Below, piece after piece: positions 31,701-40,797 of a stretch of DNA of 64,000 nucleotides; the stretch's first letter is position 1; the number at the start of each line of letters is the position of its first letter. A model generated the notes under the pieces. The model saw only the letters and a list, made by a program, of their open reading frames with translations. It had not been told where the DNA came from and did no database searches. The translations under genes were made by a program, and so were the position numbers. The DNA is from Chrysophaeum taylorii (lineage: Eukaryota; Sar; Pelagophyceae; Pelagomonadales; Pelagomonadaceae): assembly GCA_029834535.1 (NCBI GenBank), contig JAQMWT010000148.1, positions 41,439 through 105,438 of the forward strand, read 5' to 3'.

Positions 31701-32002
31701 GCCTCGAACAGCAGCGCCAGCGCGTCCTCCGATTGCGCCGCGAGCGCTACAGGTCCCAGCACGTGGACCGCCTCGACATAGTTGTCGCTTTCGAGCGCCT
31801 CGAAGGCGTCAACGGACCCAAATATTCGGACAAACTCATCGCGTGTGAGCCGATAGCTCTGCGCGATTGCCCGGAACTTTTGCGCCAAACCGAGCACCGC
31901 GTCCACCGGCAACCCCACCAGCCCCTTGACCGCGTCCTCGAACTCTATGCCTCCGGCGGGTGGCGGGCTCAGCCGCGCCTGCCGTCGTTGCTGGTTCCCC
32001 AT
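28787..32002 (-). CDS. Large Kelch-WD40 beta-propeller protein
   Basis: 1,071 residues, intronless. Residues about 20-130 are helical and EF-hand-like in pattern (LLFEALDVADSLTLQQVVEGV). About 225-450 is Kelch-like (FHAACALEDSGVFVFGGALV, then SPRRGAVAAAVGGTHVCVFG). About 560-1040 carries WD40 repeats such as SIASGDAAGRVLF, WFVAGGDDGVVRAFWG and LATGDAIGVVRLWS, typical of two stacked propellers. It is probably a scaffold; EML-like or cilium/trafficking proteins are alternatives I cannot separate. Start is ATG 32002. Confidence 0.65.
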   Translation of the reverse strand: MGNQQRRQARLSPPPAGGIEFEDAVKGLVGLPVDAVLGLAQKFRAIAQSYRLTRDEFVRIFGSVDAFEALESDNYVEAVHVLGPVALAAQSEDALALLFEALDVADSLTLQQVVEGVAKWCRHPAPPREALARFIDAQPPLRGPQDLKLDSWARAWLGAIARDVVEPTAPVTVRHALRGEAKPPRRPGASLTKCGEGYAYYCDGELFFVSRARAAFECVAAPTSEKVPLPRNFHAACALEDSGVFVFGGALVANGSLLNDAWVLERTLRWRELAPAGTPPSPRRGAVAAAVGGTHVCVFGSDRGLADVHLLRLEEDQVRWETVSTADGVCPPRCNLLLSPPDDAAAAATYKKKRLLLLGAPEPYALDILETTTGFVTRWHNCVIPGWPPPPCCSLCYSVCQSGKNSVLAFREGDDVYWELAAAAGEWGFSWVRHSLPVPLPSSLVLKFGEDLYALRGAKIRLNELVEMPAFAAPTRSQEETTHNEQRPLPQGPPPPPIEAFDRAAERTHPGRLRWLLGHSGPAAYVAPGRVAYAAGSTVVIAEIRRVEEDGTSEGDRLGSFFPRASGHIETTQSYRSHRGARVTCLVASEGSIASGDAAGRVLFSDRPSLSIEERGCVSHLAVRQTQTLVVLDKRRVALYTRLEKDWSRTVNSFEVQAAAFVGEMACAVGTPSGGALFSPEGVETPLACRGSALASIAALRRDDWFVAGGDDGVVRAFWGRRVEASVRAHECGVVAMAAVDATLATGDAIGVVRLWSVSLEVDATVPPSRGHWQRRPEARPPTDVAVFRCDATFQPPWRAPVASVSLAGDAVLVATRDGSARLARWRLGGAEEATVISGPGRAIDAIDNQLATVGRSLKLWDASRLSRGPTREIPLHREGTAVAFSRQKGCRLAVGTADGAVLLATRFGLDGAIRETGDPVTALAWSLDSEKVAVATLTGLAVYAASRPPSSSSSSWTLAAETFAQRAATAIDWAADGHALRAFSQFLRVWTADLEELVVVPTSWATSTCEIRLPPHQEEADVAEEPALGLAATTTTKGAFCGPARLIMGDTGMMLVTPCDFDILAVLEPE

Positions 32003-32673
32003 CAATACAGACTTATCATTATTATTTATTTATTTATTTATTTATTCAAAGGACAGATATTATTATTATTATTATTAAACGTATTGGGGGGTTCATTCAA
32101 GCTTCGTATCCATATGTCGTTGTTGTCCCAATCATATTAAGTCACGAGATCATAAGTTCGATCTATATGGGGCGGCGTCTTCTTCTTCCGACCAAGTGCG
32201 CTCGGCAGCCAAGCTTCGCTTTCGGTCACGAAGATCAAAGCTGCCAGAGCCACCACGAATGTGGATCATTCATCGGGGGGGAAATGAACAGAGCCAGCCG
32301 AGTTTGTCGGCTCTCGTCAAGTCTCCTGAGGATGATTGTGGTATCGATGATGATGATGATGATGATGATGTCGAAGGCAAGAGCGCGAACCGATGAGGAA
32401 CGCCGCTTGACGCAAAAATAGGCTATCGAATTCGATGCGTCGGATACGTACGTATATGACGCGCCCGCCGTGGAAAAGAGAGAGAGGTCGCCGCCGCGAC
32501 GGGGCCAACAACTCTTTCACGCGCTGCTGCTGCTGCTGCACGGGAGCTACGATGCACGAGTTGCGGCGAACTATCTCGATGCTGCTGCCGCCGCCGCCGC
32601 CGCCGTCCAAAATCCGCCAAAATCCATAAAAATGGTGTCCGGGTCGATATTTATGAATGATTAGCAGCGCCGG
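32003..32673. other. Intergenic interval with microsatellites
   Basis: Contains an ATTT run (32027-32049), a TTA run (about 32058-32076), GAT repeats near 32345-32370 and CGC repeats. No coding region supported. Left part is the shared upstream region of the WD40 gene. Confidence 0.6.
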
Positions 32674-34230
32674 TCACGCGTCTTCGCTTGCAGCAGGGGG
32701 AAGTACCGCCGCCGCCGCCGTCCTCGGGGACCAGGAGGTTCGTCGTTCCAAGATTGCGAGAGCGAGCGGGCGATAGAGAGCGGCGAGCTTGCCTTGGACC
32801 CAGGAGGCCGCGAGGCGGCGGACCGAGCGGAAGCGGACGCGGCCCACCACCGAGGCGACTTTGTTGTCGACTCTCTGGGCGGCGGCGATCTTGGCCCACT
32901 TTTCCGCGAGGGACCATCGAACCCCAAGCCTCGCCGCGAGGCCCTTTATCAAGACCGAGGCACGCGCGACAAGCACGAGGTCACCCGGGAAAGAGGTGAG
33001 GGCGTAGGCGGGGGAGTTGGGGGAAAGCTCCGAATTTTCAAAACCGCCGGGCAACACCTCGGTCGCGTCGTCGAAGAGCCAGATAGCGACGGCCGCGGGC
33101 CCTTCGGGCATGCGAGTCTCGTCGAGCTCGACCCCGAGATCGGTCGCGAGGTGGGCAATTTTGAGGAGTTGTTCGGGTCGTCCGCTCGGGTGTTGGTCAG
33201 ATTTCGTGCGGTTGGCGAGGGCAATCATGATCGCGCCCAGCGTCGCGCGCTCCTTCCCCGAGATCTGCTTGACCTGGCCGTAGTCGATGAGCGCGAGCTC
33301 TCCGGTCTCGGTGACGAGGAGGTTTCCCGGGTGCCTGAAGAGAAGGGTGAAGAGACGACGACGACGCTTCGTTAGCTCTCACGGGTCGGCGTGAAAGAAG
33401 CCGGGACCGAGGATGCAGCGGCCGAAGGCCTCGGTGAGGGCTCCCAGGACGGCGAGGCCCACGGGCTTCGGGGGGACGGTCGAGAAGCGGCTGAGGGGTT
33501 CGCCCCGGACGTAGTCCATTACCAAAACAGTTCGCGAGGAGAGTTCGTCGACGACGCCCGGGACGACGAGGGGGGGATTCGAGGCGAGGGTCTGGCGGAT
33601 GCGGGTCATGGCTGCGGCTTCTTTGACGAAGTCGAACTCGTCGGCGAGCTGGGCCTCGATCTCTGCGAAGACGACGAAGTAATCGACGGGAGTGCGGCCG
33701 CGCGCGAGCTTCGCGAGCTGCTTGAGCTGACGCACGTCTCCGAGCAAGAGATCCTCGACCCCGGGGCGCTGAACTTTAACGGCGACTTCGCGGCCCTTGT
33801 AGACGGCGCGGTGGACCTGGGCCACCGAGGCGGCCCCGAGAGGTGTTTCGTCGAATTCGTCGAAGACGTCGCCGCATTCTCGAAGCACGACCTCGAGCAC
33901 CGCCGCCGCCGGGAGCGGGTCGACCAAGTCCGTGAGCCCCGCGAGGGCCTTCGAGTACTCGGACGGAAACAAATCTTGCCGCGAGGCGATGATCTGCCCC
34001 GTCTTCACGTAGAAGCCGCCGAGCTCGTCGACGGCGCGCCTATACGCCTCGGCCCCCGACCGGTGCGCGGCGGCCCACGCTTTCTCGTCCGCCACCGACG
34101 ACGCCTCGAGCGCGAGGTAGGTGGTCAGAGGGGGTAGCGCGTGCCTCCAGAATCGGACCGACCGCTCGAGCCTCGTTGTTTGAACCGCCGCCGCCGCCGG
34201 GAAAGTCAAGACCGTCAGCAGGAGCATCAT
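32674..34230 (-). CDS. ABC1/ADCK (UbiB-type) atypical kinase, one 48-nt intron
   Basis: 502 residues after splicing 34230-33383 to 33334-32674; the intron has GTGAGA donor and CTTCAG acceptor. The join recreates the family hallmark HADPHPGNLL, direct proof of the splice. Other ABC1 motifs: the KxGQ helix FYVKTGQIIASRQDLFP, Ala-rich loop LGAASVAQVH, the VAIK-like EVAVKVQRPG, and DYGQVK as the DFG equivalent. Family members act in ubiquinone or plastoquinone/tocopherol metabolism in mitochondria or plastids. A signal-like start (MMLLLTVLTFPAAAA) favours a plastid of secondary origin (inference). Divergent from the ACBP-ankyrin gene across 37 bp. Confidence 0.92.
33335..33382 (-). other. 48-nt spliceosomal intron in the ABC1 kinase gene
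   Basis: GTGAGAGC donor and CTTCAG acceptor. Without removal the frame stops one codon after HADP. Removal restores HADPHPGN exactly. Confidence 0.92.
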
Positions 34231-34267
34231 CTTATTACGTCACGAGCGTCAGCCAGCGTCATAGGAT
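34231..34267. promoter_or_regulatory. 37-bp divergent spacer (ABC1 kinase / ACBP-ankyrin)
   Basis: The shortest head-to-head spacer in the window; ACGTCACGAGCGTCAGC inside it includes a TGACG-type (CRE/bZIP-like) core. Both 5' UTRs must be minimal or overlap coding sequence. Confidence 0.4.
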
Positions 34268-36886
34268 ATGGCCCTGACCGCGCGAAGCGACGACAACTCC
34301 TTCGTGGCCATCGGTCTCGAGCATAGCCGGGTCTACCTGGGCCCCGAGGCGCGCGACGAGATGATAGCCGAGGCGCGGGCGGCGGCCTGGGACGACGACG
34401 ACGACGACGAACTCCAACGACCTTCTGTGGTGGCGGCGGCGGCGGCGGCGGGCAAGAAGTTGATGTACGGCGTGCCCGCCTCGGTCGGCGCGGCGCTCAA
34501 CGACGATGAGACCCTCGAGGAGTTGTTTGCGGTGTGCTCCGAGAACTGGCGAAAGTACCCGAACCGATCTCTCCGCGCCGCCGCGACCACCGCCGAGGCG
34601 AGGGCGCTGCGGCTGCAGGCGACTCGCGGCGACTGCGACGAGCCGCCGCCGCCGCCGCCAAGAGGCGCCGTCTGGAATGCCTGGTTCCAGCTGGGGGGGC
34701 TGGGGACCCGCGAGGCGAAGCGGCGGTACGTGCGGCTCATGAAGCGCATCGACGAGGACCTCGTCACCCCGAAGCGCCCGGAACCCCTCGGATTTCCGAA
34801 GACGACGGGCGGTCGAAAAATATGCCCGAGATGCAACTCGGCGTGGGGCTGCGTCGAGGCCCCGGTGGTCGTCGGGGACGCGGTGCTCGCCACCCTCCTG
34901 CGCGACGACATTTCGGGGCTGCTGCTGCGGAACGACGAAAAGCTGCGCGATTTGCTCGAAGGCGCGGTCCGCGAGCCGCGGTGTACGCGCGGCGTTCACG
35001 AGGCGGTCGGGGCGGCGACGGCTCGCGAGTTCGAGCGCTGGTTTTCCAAAGTCGGGGGCTTCAGCGCCTACCGCGAGGACCCGCGACCCCGCGTCCAACA
35101 AACCCTGCACGACGCCATCCTTCGCGAGCACCGCGCGCTCTCGCTGCTCGCGACGAAGTTTTCGTCTCGAGACGAGGGGACGCGCTTGGCCGCGCTCGAC
35201 GCGCAGGCCGTGGTGTGCGAGGGGCTGCGGGCGTTCTGGCGGCGGTGGACGGGGGAAGAAAAAATTTGGGAAAACGTTGTTTTTCAGCAGCCCGCGGCGC
35301 GCCCGCTCGAGGACTACGAGGCGGTCGCGGCGTTGCGGCGAGCGGGAGGAGGAAACGAGGCGACCGGGCCGATTACCAACGAGCAGAAGATGATTCCCCT
35401 CCATAATAACTTGACGCGCGTCGATTTCGGGGTCTCGCAGCGCGCGACGATCCTCGCTCTTGGAATCGGACGTTCGCACGCGCGGGAGCTCGCGAGGCGC
35501 GAGGCGCGGACGTCGCTGGCGACGCGAGGCCGACTCCGCGCGAGTCGTTCGCTCCTTCTCTCGAACGCGGTACGCCGCAAAATCCGGGAAGACCTCGTCG
35601 CTGCCGTCGATGCCCGCGACCTCGCGACGGCGACGGCCCTCGTCAAAAGAGGCGCCCCGGCCCAACTCGAGACGCGCGGCGGCGTGACGGCCCTGATGGC
35701 TGCCGTTTTGACGACCGATCGCGACGCGGCTTCCGCTCTCTCGGAAGCGCGCGCGGACGTCGACTACGTCTCGCGCCGCACGGGCCTGTCGGCCCTCGCC
35801 CTCGCCTCCAAGCGCGACGACGCCGTCATGGTCCACCACCTCCTGGACCTCGGCGCGAGCGTCGTGCCTCCGGCGGCGATGGCGGCGACGCTGGCCGGAC
35901 GGCTCGTCGCGCTCGGCGTTCTTCTCGAGCGCGCGGGCGCGGTCAATCAGCCGTGCGAAGGGCGTACCCTTTTCCAGGCGGCCGCCGCGCGCCGCGACGC
36001 GCGAACCTGTATCGAGCTCCTTCGACGCGGCGCGCGGTTGGACGATGACGCGCCCTCCTTCTTCTTCTCGCGAGGTCCCTACGCGAAATTCTTCGGTCGG
36101 ATCGAAGCTGCCGAAAAGCGCGCCGTGCTCGTCCACGCCAAGCTCGACCGCGCAATATCGCGGCTCGCGACGGCCTCGAGCAACGACCGCGCGACGGGCG
36201 GTCTCGGCCGCGCCGAAGTCGACGCCGCCGGCGCGGAGGTTTTGAATTTGGTCGAAGAGGGGTGTCCCGACCACGAGACCCTCGAGGGCGCGACGCCGCT
36301 GATCGCGGCGGCGACGGCCTCGCGCGCGGCCGTCGTCCGGGAGCTGGTGAGTCGAGGTTGCGACCCCAACTACCGGAACAAAAATCTCCGGACGGCCCTC
36401 ATGGCCGCCGCGATGGGAGGCAACGTGGAGGCGTCCGAAACGCTCGTCTCCCTCGGCGCGGACGCTTCGATCCGCGACCTCGACGGCCGCGCGGCCGCGG
36501 CGTTCGCGCGCGAGGCGAGCGGGAACATAGTCCCGACCCTGGACGATGAGGACGGCTCGTGGCGCTGGCGGCTGCCCGGGAGCCGCGACGGCGCGTTCCC
36601 AAAATTAATCGCGCCGCCGCCGGCCGTCGCGACGCTCGGGGACGCGGCGGGGACGAGACGAACGCGACGACGAACGCGACGACGCCGCTTGTTGGTGCCC
36701 CCCAAGAAGGAAAACGAACCGGCCGCCTCGAGAGACGAGTCTGCTGCTGCTGCTATTGAGCCCTCGCTCTTCCGCGACCAGCCGGGCTCTTACGTCAAGA
36801 GCCTCAAGACGAGCTACTGCGACCGGTTTGGGGCGCGGGCCCTCGACCGCCTCCTCCACCCCGAGGACGGACCACGTTTAGCTTAA
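34268..36886 (+). CDS. Acyl-CoA-binding-like domain plus ankyrin repeat protein
   Basis: 872 residues. Residues about 76-165 resemble an acyl-CoA-binding protein fold (LEELFAVCSENWRKYP...VWNAWFQLGGLGTREAKRRYVRLMKR), interrupted by a Pro/Ala insertion. A CPRCNSAWGC cluster at about 185-194 could bind zinc. Ankyrin repeats are visible at about 455-540 (GVTALMAAVLTTDRDAASAL, TGLSALALASKRDDAVMVHH) and 690-790 (GATPLIAAATASRAAVVREL, LRTALMAAAMGGNVEASETL). The ACBP-ankyrin order recalls ACBD6, but this protein is three times longer with an unassigned middle. Its stop is one base from the stop of the convergent kinase. Confidence 0.62.
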   Translation: MALTARSDDNSFVAIGLEHSRVYLGPEARDEMIAEARAAAWDDDDDDELQRPSVVAAAAAAGKKLMYGVPASVGAALNDDETLEELFAVCSENWRKYPNRSLRAAATTAEARALRLQATRGDCDEPPPPPPRGAVWNAWFQLGGLGTREAKRRYVRLMKRIDEDLVTPKRPEPLGFPKTTGGRKICPRCNSAWGCVEAPVVVGDAVLATLLRDDISGLLLRNDEKLRDLLEGAVREPRCTRGVHEAVGAATAREFERWFSKVGGFSAYREDPRPRVQQTLHDAILREHRALSLLATKFSSRDEGTRLAALDAQAVVCEGLRAFWRRWTGEEKIWENVVFQQPAARPLEDYEAVAALRRAGGGNEATGPITNEQKMIPLHNNLTRVDFGVSQRATILALGIGRSHARELARREARTSLATRGRLRASRSLLLSNAVRRKIREDLVAAVDARDLATATALVKRGAPAQLETRGGVTALMAAVLTTDRDAASALSEARADVDYVSRRTGLSALALASKRDDAVMVHHLLDLGASVVPPAAMAATLAGRLVALGVLLERAGAVNQPCEGRTLFQAAAARRDARTCIELLRRGARLDDDAPSFFFSRGPYAKFFGRIEAAEKRAVLVHAKLDRAISRLATASSNDRATGGLGRAEVDAAGAEVLNLVEEGCPDHETLEGATPLIAAATASRAAVVRELVSRGCDPNYRNKNLRTALMAAAMGGNVEASETLVSLGADASIRDLDGRAAAAFAREASGNIVPTLDDEDGSWRWRLPGSRDGAFPKLIAPPPAVATLGDAAGTRRTRRRTRRRRLLVPPKKENEPAASRDESAAAAIEPSLFRDQPGSYVKSLKTSYCDRFGARALDRLLHPEDGPRLA

Positions 36887-36887
36887 A

Positions 36888-38027
36888 TTAAGTTCCTCGT
36901 GAAACACCACCCGCGAGGTGGTCGAGGAGCGGGATCGCGTCGTGGATGTCGGGACGACGCGCGGGATCAAAGGCCCAGGCAGCGGTAATGAGGCGGCGGA
37001 GATCCGGCGGGCACGCGGCCCCCCCGAGGTCGGGCCGGAGACCGGACTGCACGACCTGGACCGCGAGGGCGACCCCCCCGGCACCCTTACCACCACCACC
37101 AACGTCGTCGTCATCGTACGGACAGCGACGCGTGACTATCTCGTAGAGGACGACGGCGAACGAGTAGACGTCGGCCTTGGGGCCGTAGGGCCGCCCCGCG
37201 AGACACTCGGGACTCATCCACTGGGGAGTCCCGCAGCCCGCGGTCATCCGAAGGTCGTCGTGCTCCTTGGCGAGGCCGACGTCGCACAACTTAACCCGAA
37301 AACCAAAGTCGCACAACACGTTCGGGCTCTTCACGTCCCTATGAACGACCGGCGGCGCGTGCGCGTGGAGGTAGGCGAGGCCGCGCGCGATGTCGGCAGC
37401 GACCTTGGCCTGGCGCCAGAGCGGCCACTCCAGATCAGGTTCCCGGAGGACGTCCCAGAGCGAGCCGCGGCGTACGAACTCCGTCACGATGCCGTAGCCC
37501 CCGTCGAGCCGAAGACTCCCCATGAAGAGACAGATGTTGGGGTGCCTGAGCTTGGAAAGCATGGCGGCCTCGACGGTCGTCCCGACGACCTTGACGGCGA
37601 CCTCGGTCCCCCGAAACGAGCCCCGGTACACGGAACCGAAAGCTCCGCCGCCGATCCGCTCGCAGATCGTAACCTCGCTCCTCGAAAGCTCCTCGTGGTG
37701 CTTGGGGGGGGGCGGCGTCACCACCACCGGGCTCTTGAAGGTGGGGATGGGCCGCATCAAAGGAGAAGCCACGCCGCGGGTCGACGACGCGTTTCCCCCC
37801 TCCTCCCAAAATGTGGGGCTCCCGCGCCGCCGGAGGTTTGGCGGCGGCGTCGCAGGCACCAACATCAGCCCTGTCTCGATGTCGAACACCTCCTCCTCCT
37901 CTTCCCGTATCGCGGCGGCGGCGGGAAGCTTCTTCTTCTTCGGCCGCCGAAGACGCCGCCGCCGCCGCCAAAGGAGGAGGACGACGCCGCCGACAAGCCC
38001 AACGACGACGACGACGTACCAGAACAT
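36888..38027 (-). CDS. Membrane-anchored TKL (Raf-like) protein kinase with DVG motif
   Basis: 379 residues. The N-terminal TM anchor WYVVVVVGLVGGVVLLLW is followed by a basic stop-transfer RRRRRLRRPKKKK. The kinase domain is residues 118-370. Gly-rich loop 125-132 (IGGGAFGSVYRG), Lys146 in VAVK, HPNICLFMG typical of Raf/TKL kinases, catalytic HRDVKSPNVL at 229-238, then D249-V-G instead of DFG, and activation segment GTPQWMSPECL. The DVG variant keeps the Mg-binding Asp, so activity is likely. It probably signals from a membrane; substrates unknown. Convergent with the ACBP-ankyrin gene and divergent from the bZIP gene (136 bp). Confidence 0.9.
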   Translation of the reverse strand: MFWYVVVVVGLVGGVVLLLWRRRRRLRRPKKKKLPAAAAIREEEEEVFDIETGLMLVPATPPPNLRRRGSPTFWEEGGNASSTRGVASPLMRPIPTFKSPVVVTPPPPKHHEELSRSEVTICERIGGGAFGSVYRGSFRGTEVAVKVVGTTVEAAMLSKLRHPNICLFMGSLRLDGGYGIVTEFVRRGSLWDVLREPDLEWPLWRQAKVAADIARGLAYLHAHAPPVVHRDVKSPNVLCDFGFRVKLCDVGLAKEHDDLRMTAGCGTPQWMSPECLAGRPYGPKADVYSFAVVLYEIVTRRCPYDDDDVGGGGKGAGGVALAVQVVQSGLRPDLGGAACPPDLRRLITAAWAFDPARRPDIHDAIPLLDHLAGGVSRGT

Positions 38028-38163
38028 CTAACGGCACAACGGACAGTTGAAGTTTGGGTCCCAAGTGTTGTCAATCTGTGACACAGTTTTTTTGTGCTTT
38101 CCCCCTCGGGAGTGTTGAAGACCAGCACACAAACCAGCTGGTGCTGACTGTGGTGGGCAAGCG

Positions 38164-38751
38164 ATGACCGCCGAGGAAAAGCCCGAGCCCCTCGCCGCGC
38201 TCTCGGCGGCGGCCCAGCTCAAAAATGAGGAGAAGACAGACCCTGCCTCCTCCTCGAGCGAGGAGGTCTTCGAGAAAAAAGGCGACGACGAGGAAAAGAT
38301 GAGAAAAGATCTACGACGGGAGCGGAACAGGGAACACGCGCGTATTTCGCGCGAGCGAAAGCGCCGCAAGGTCGAGCACCTCACCGAAGAAAACGACGTC
38401 CTCCAGCGCGAAAGGATGGCGGCCCTCGAGGAGTGCTGTCGCCTACGGGATATGTTAGCGCGTTCCGAGCACGAGAACGCGCGCCTACGCTCGTGGATTG
38501 ACCAAGTCCGTTACGGCGCGGCCAACGACCAGTACCAACAATCTCAGCAGTCTCAACCAAACTCCGCGGCGGCACCCTCGGGCGCTGCCGGACCCCCCGC
38601 CCAAGGACCGCCCGCGGGACCGCCCCCCGCCGCCACCTACCCCCTCCCGCCCCAGGTCTCCGCCGCCTACACCCAACCCGCATATGCCTCCGCCGCCGCC
38701 GCCGCAGAAGACCACCGCCGTCGCAACGCCGCCGCCGCTGCCGCCGTCTGA
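38164..38751 (+). CDS. bZIP transcription factor
   Basis: 195 residues. The basic region at about 50-70 reads RRERNREHARISRERKRRK, with the conserved Asn-x3-Ala-Arg that contacts DNA. The leucine-zipper heptads (about 72-105) are short and imperfect: VEHLTEENDVLQRERMAAL. The C-terminus is Ala/Pro/Gln-rich, likely activation or disorder. The NREHARISR basic region is typical of stramenopile bZIPs. Nucleus. No DNA target can be inferred. Confidence 0.9.
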   Translation: MTAEEKPEPLAALSAAAQLKNEEKTDPASSSSEEVFEKKGDDEEKMRKDLRRERNREHARISRERKRRKVEHLTEENDVLQRERMAALEECCRLRDMLARSEHENARLRSWIDQVRYGAANDQYQQSQQSQPNSAAAPSGAAGPPAQGPPAGPPPAATYPLPPQVSAAYTQPAYASAAAAAEDHRRRNAAAAAAV

Positions 38752-40081
38752 GAAATAAATGGCTGCTGTCGACGCCCTATAAACTGCCAACGCGAACCAA
38801 ACAACCATCATCATCATCATCATCATCATCCTATTTGATGCGCTCGTGCCTTCTTCATCCTTCTTCTTTTTTTTTTAAGAGCTTCGACGGACGACATTTT
38901 CCCTTGTCGTCGCCTCCACCTTTAATTAACACACCTCATGGATGCACCACCACGGGTCGCCCGCCCCTCTGCTGCGCTCGCGAAATCACATTCATATCCT
39001 CCTCTGCCTTCGACGCACGCTTTCTCTCTCTCTCTCTCTCTCTTTCCTGTTTGATGCATGCGCGCCAGCCACGACGATGCGAGTTATACTCTCTATATAG
39101 TCCGTCTAGGATCACGGCGGAGCGTCGTGGCGCGAGGTCCCGGTGGGTGCGCGCCAACAGGATCTCTGGGGTGCTTGAACCTCAAGTTCGCTAACTCCGC
39201 TGACGTCAGCAGCGAAACTAAGGGTTAAGCATCCAGATTGTCTTTGTGGAACAATCTTTTGCAGAATTTCTGAAATCCGCCACGTGGCGCACTTTTTCCG
39301 CCGACAAACTCATCACCCCATTCATTATGTGCGTCTCTTTTTTTTTCCTCAACAAAAAAAAAAAAATCGAGAGACTGTGTCGACTTGGCGTCTTCGCGGG
39401 AATCGGGGGCGGTTGAACATCGGTGGATTGTGGAAGGGCGGCGGATTGGCGTAATGTTGCTGTGGGGGATCCTTCCTTTAGTTCGTCCCCGAGGTTCCGG
39501 CTTGACCCACTATTGAGGTGGGCGGCGAAGGCGTCGTCGCACACGCGCTCGTGCCGGACGGAAGGGTCTCGACAGTATAGCAACCGCAAGCAAAGAAAGC
39601 CTCAGGCGGCCGCGGCAGCGGGAAAGTGCGAAGTGCGGCAGAGACCTGCACTCCGGCAGGACAGCAGGCACAGCAACGAGCGTCTGCACCATAGTTTGTT
39701 TGTATCGGCACCGAGGCAGGTAGGCAAGCGCAGGCAGTGGTGGTGGTGGTAGATCTGGTGGTTCATCGCAGTTCCCTCTGCGGCGAATACGCACGTTATG
39801 AAGATAGTTCCGGGCCCCGCTGATCCTAAAGACCCCGCGGATTCGTCGTCTTCTTCGACGACGAACCGGTATGCATGCTCCTTGTGAGCGAGCCCCTTTA
39901 ATACGATACCGACCCTGGGCATGCACGAGGTCCCGGCGCCCCCCGACATGTATATAATGTATCGTAGTCTTGCTTGCCGGCACAGGGCTCGCAGCGGGGC
40001 AGAAGCCGCGGAAAGACGCCCGCGTGCACGCGCCCTTCCTGGACGAATAAGCTGGGAGGGTGGGAGGGAGGTTTGATGAAG
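38752..40081. other. Interval without a confidently assigned gene
   Basis: CAT/ATC repeats near 38807-38830, a CT run near 39024-39044, and polyA/T tracts at 39331-39365. On the minus strand, 39949-39750 encodes MSGGAGTSCMPRVGIVLKGL and a further acceptable stretch (AGPGTIFITCVFAAEGTAMN), but the downstream exon cannot be placed. It may be a small spliced gene. Confidence 0.35.
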
Positions 40082-40797
40082 TCAGGCGACTTCGCGGCGC
40101 AGCGTGGAGCCGCTCTCGGACGAGCCGCAGCACAACTTGTACCCGCAGGAAGTCTCGCGCGCCAGGTCTTGGTTGGGCGCGTACCCACAGGTGACGCGAT
40201 GAGAAGAAGAAGAAGAAGAAGAAGAAGAAGAAGACCACGCGCGTCCGTTCGGACCAACGATGCGAAAGCGTTTCCGGCCAGCGTTATCCACGGACGGCGC
40301 GTAAGGATCGTAGATCACAACCTGAGATGACGTCATAACAGCAAACAATACAAAAAAAACCTGGTCGACGGACTTGCGGCAAACCGGACAGGCATTCTTC
40401 GCTGACAACACTTCGAGGGCACACCCGTAGCAGACACGCGAATGGCCGCACGGGAGTAAGACAGCGTCCGCGTCGCGGTCGGCGCAAATGAGACACTCGA
40501 CCACGGACGACGGCGATCGCTTGGCGACGAGAAGCTCCTCGGGCTCGTCGGGCTCTTCCCAAACAGCGACCCATGCCTCGGAGTCGTTGACGACCACTTG
40601 GCTCGGTTTCGGTAGGGAGCAGTACTCGCTGTGGAGCTTATCTTCGCTCGACTCCTCGGACTTGCTGCCGTGGCTGAAGGAGAAGCTGCGAACGGCTTGC
40701 GTGACCACCAAACACACGAAGAAGCTACTTACGCGAGGTACGCCGCTCCCGCCGCCAGGCACCCGACGAACTGGACGCCAAGCACACATTCTGCCAT
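40082..40797 (-). CDS. Membrane-anchored RING-finger protein, spliced
   Basis: Likely E3 ubiquitin ligase. Exon 1 is 40797-40733 (ATG 40797), encoding a hydrophobic segment CVLGVQFVGCLAAGAAYLA. A 47-nt intron (GTAAGT donor, TTCGCAG acceptor, 40732-40686) joins in phase to exon 2. About 222 residues if the rest is unspliced. C3HC4 RING: CLICADRDADAVLLPCGHSR, CYGCALEVLSAKNACPVCRK. A 39-nt in-frame stretch after KSVDQ begins GTTTTTTTT and ends TCTCAG, so it may be a second intron, giving KSVDQVVIYDPY. A poly-Ser run precedes the Cys-rich C-terminal tail. Substrates unknown. Confidence 0.75.

Noticed and set aside
34259-36274. 671-codon minus-strand frame
   Set aside because: Antisense of the ACBP-ankyrin gene; Arg/His-rich without motifs.
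36918-38081. 387-codon plus-strand frame
   Set aside because: Antisense of the kinase gene, whose catalytic motifs are unmistakable.
39510-40238. 242-codon minus frame starting with poly-Phe
   Set aside because: Overlaps the RING gene's poly-Ser run in another frame and has no protein-like pattern.
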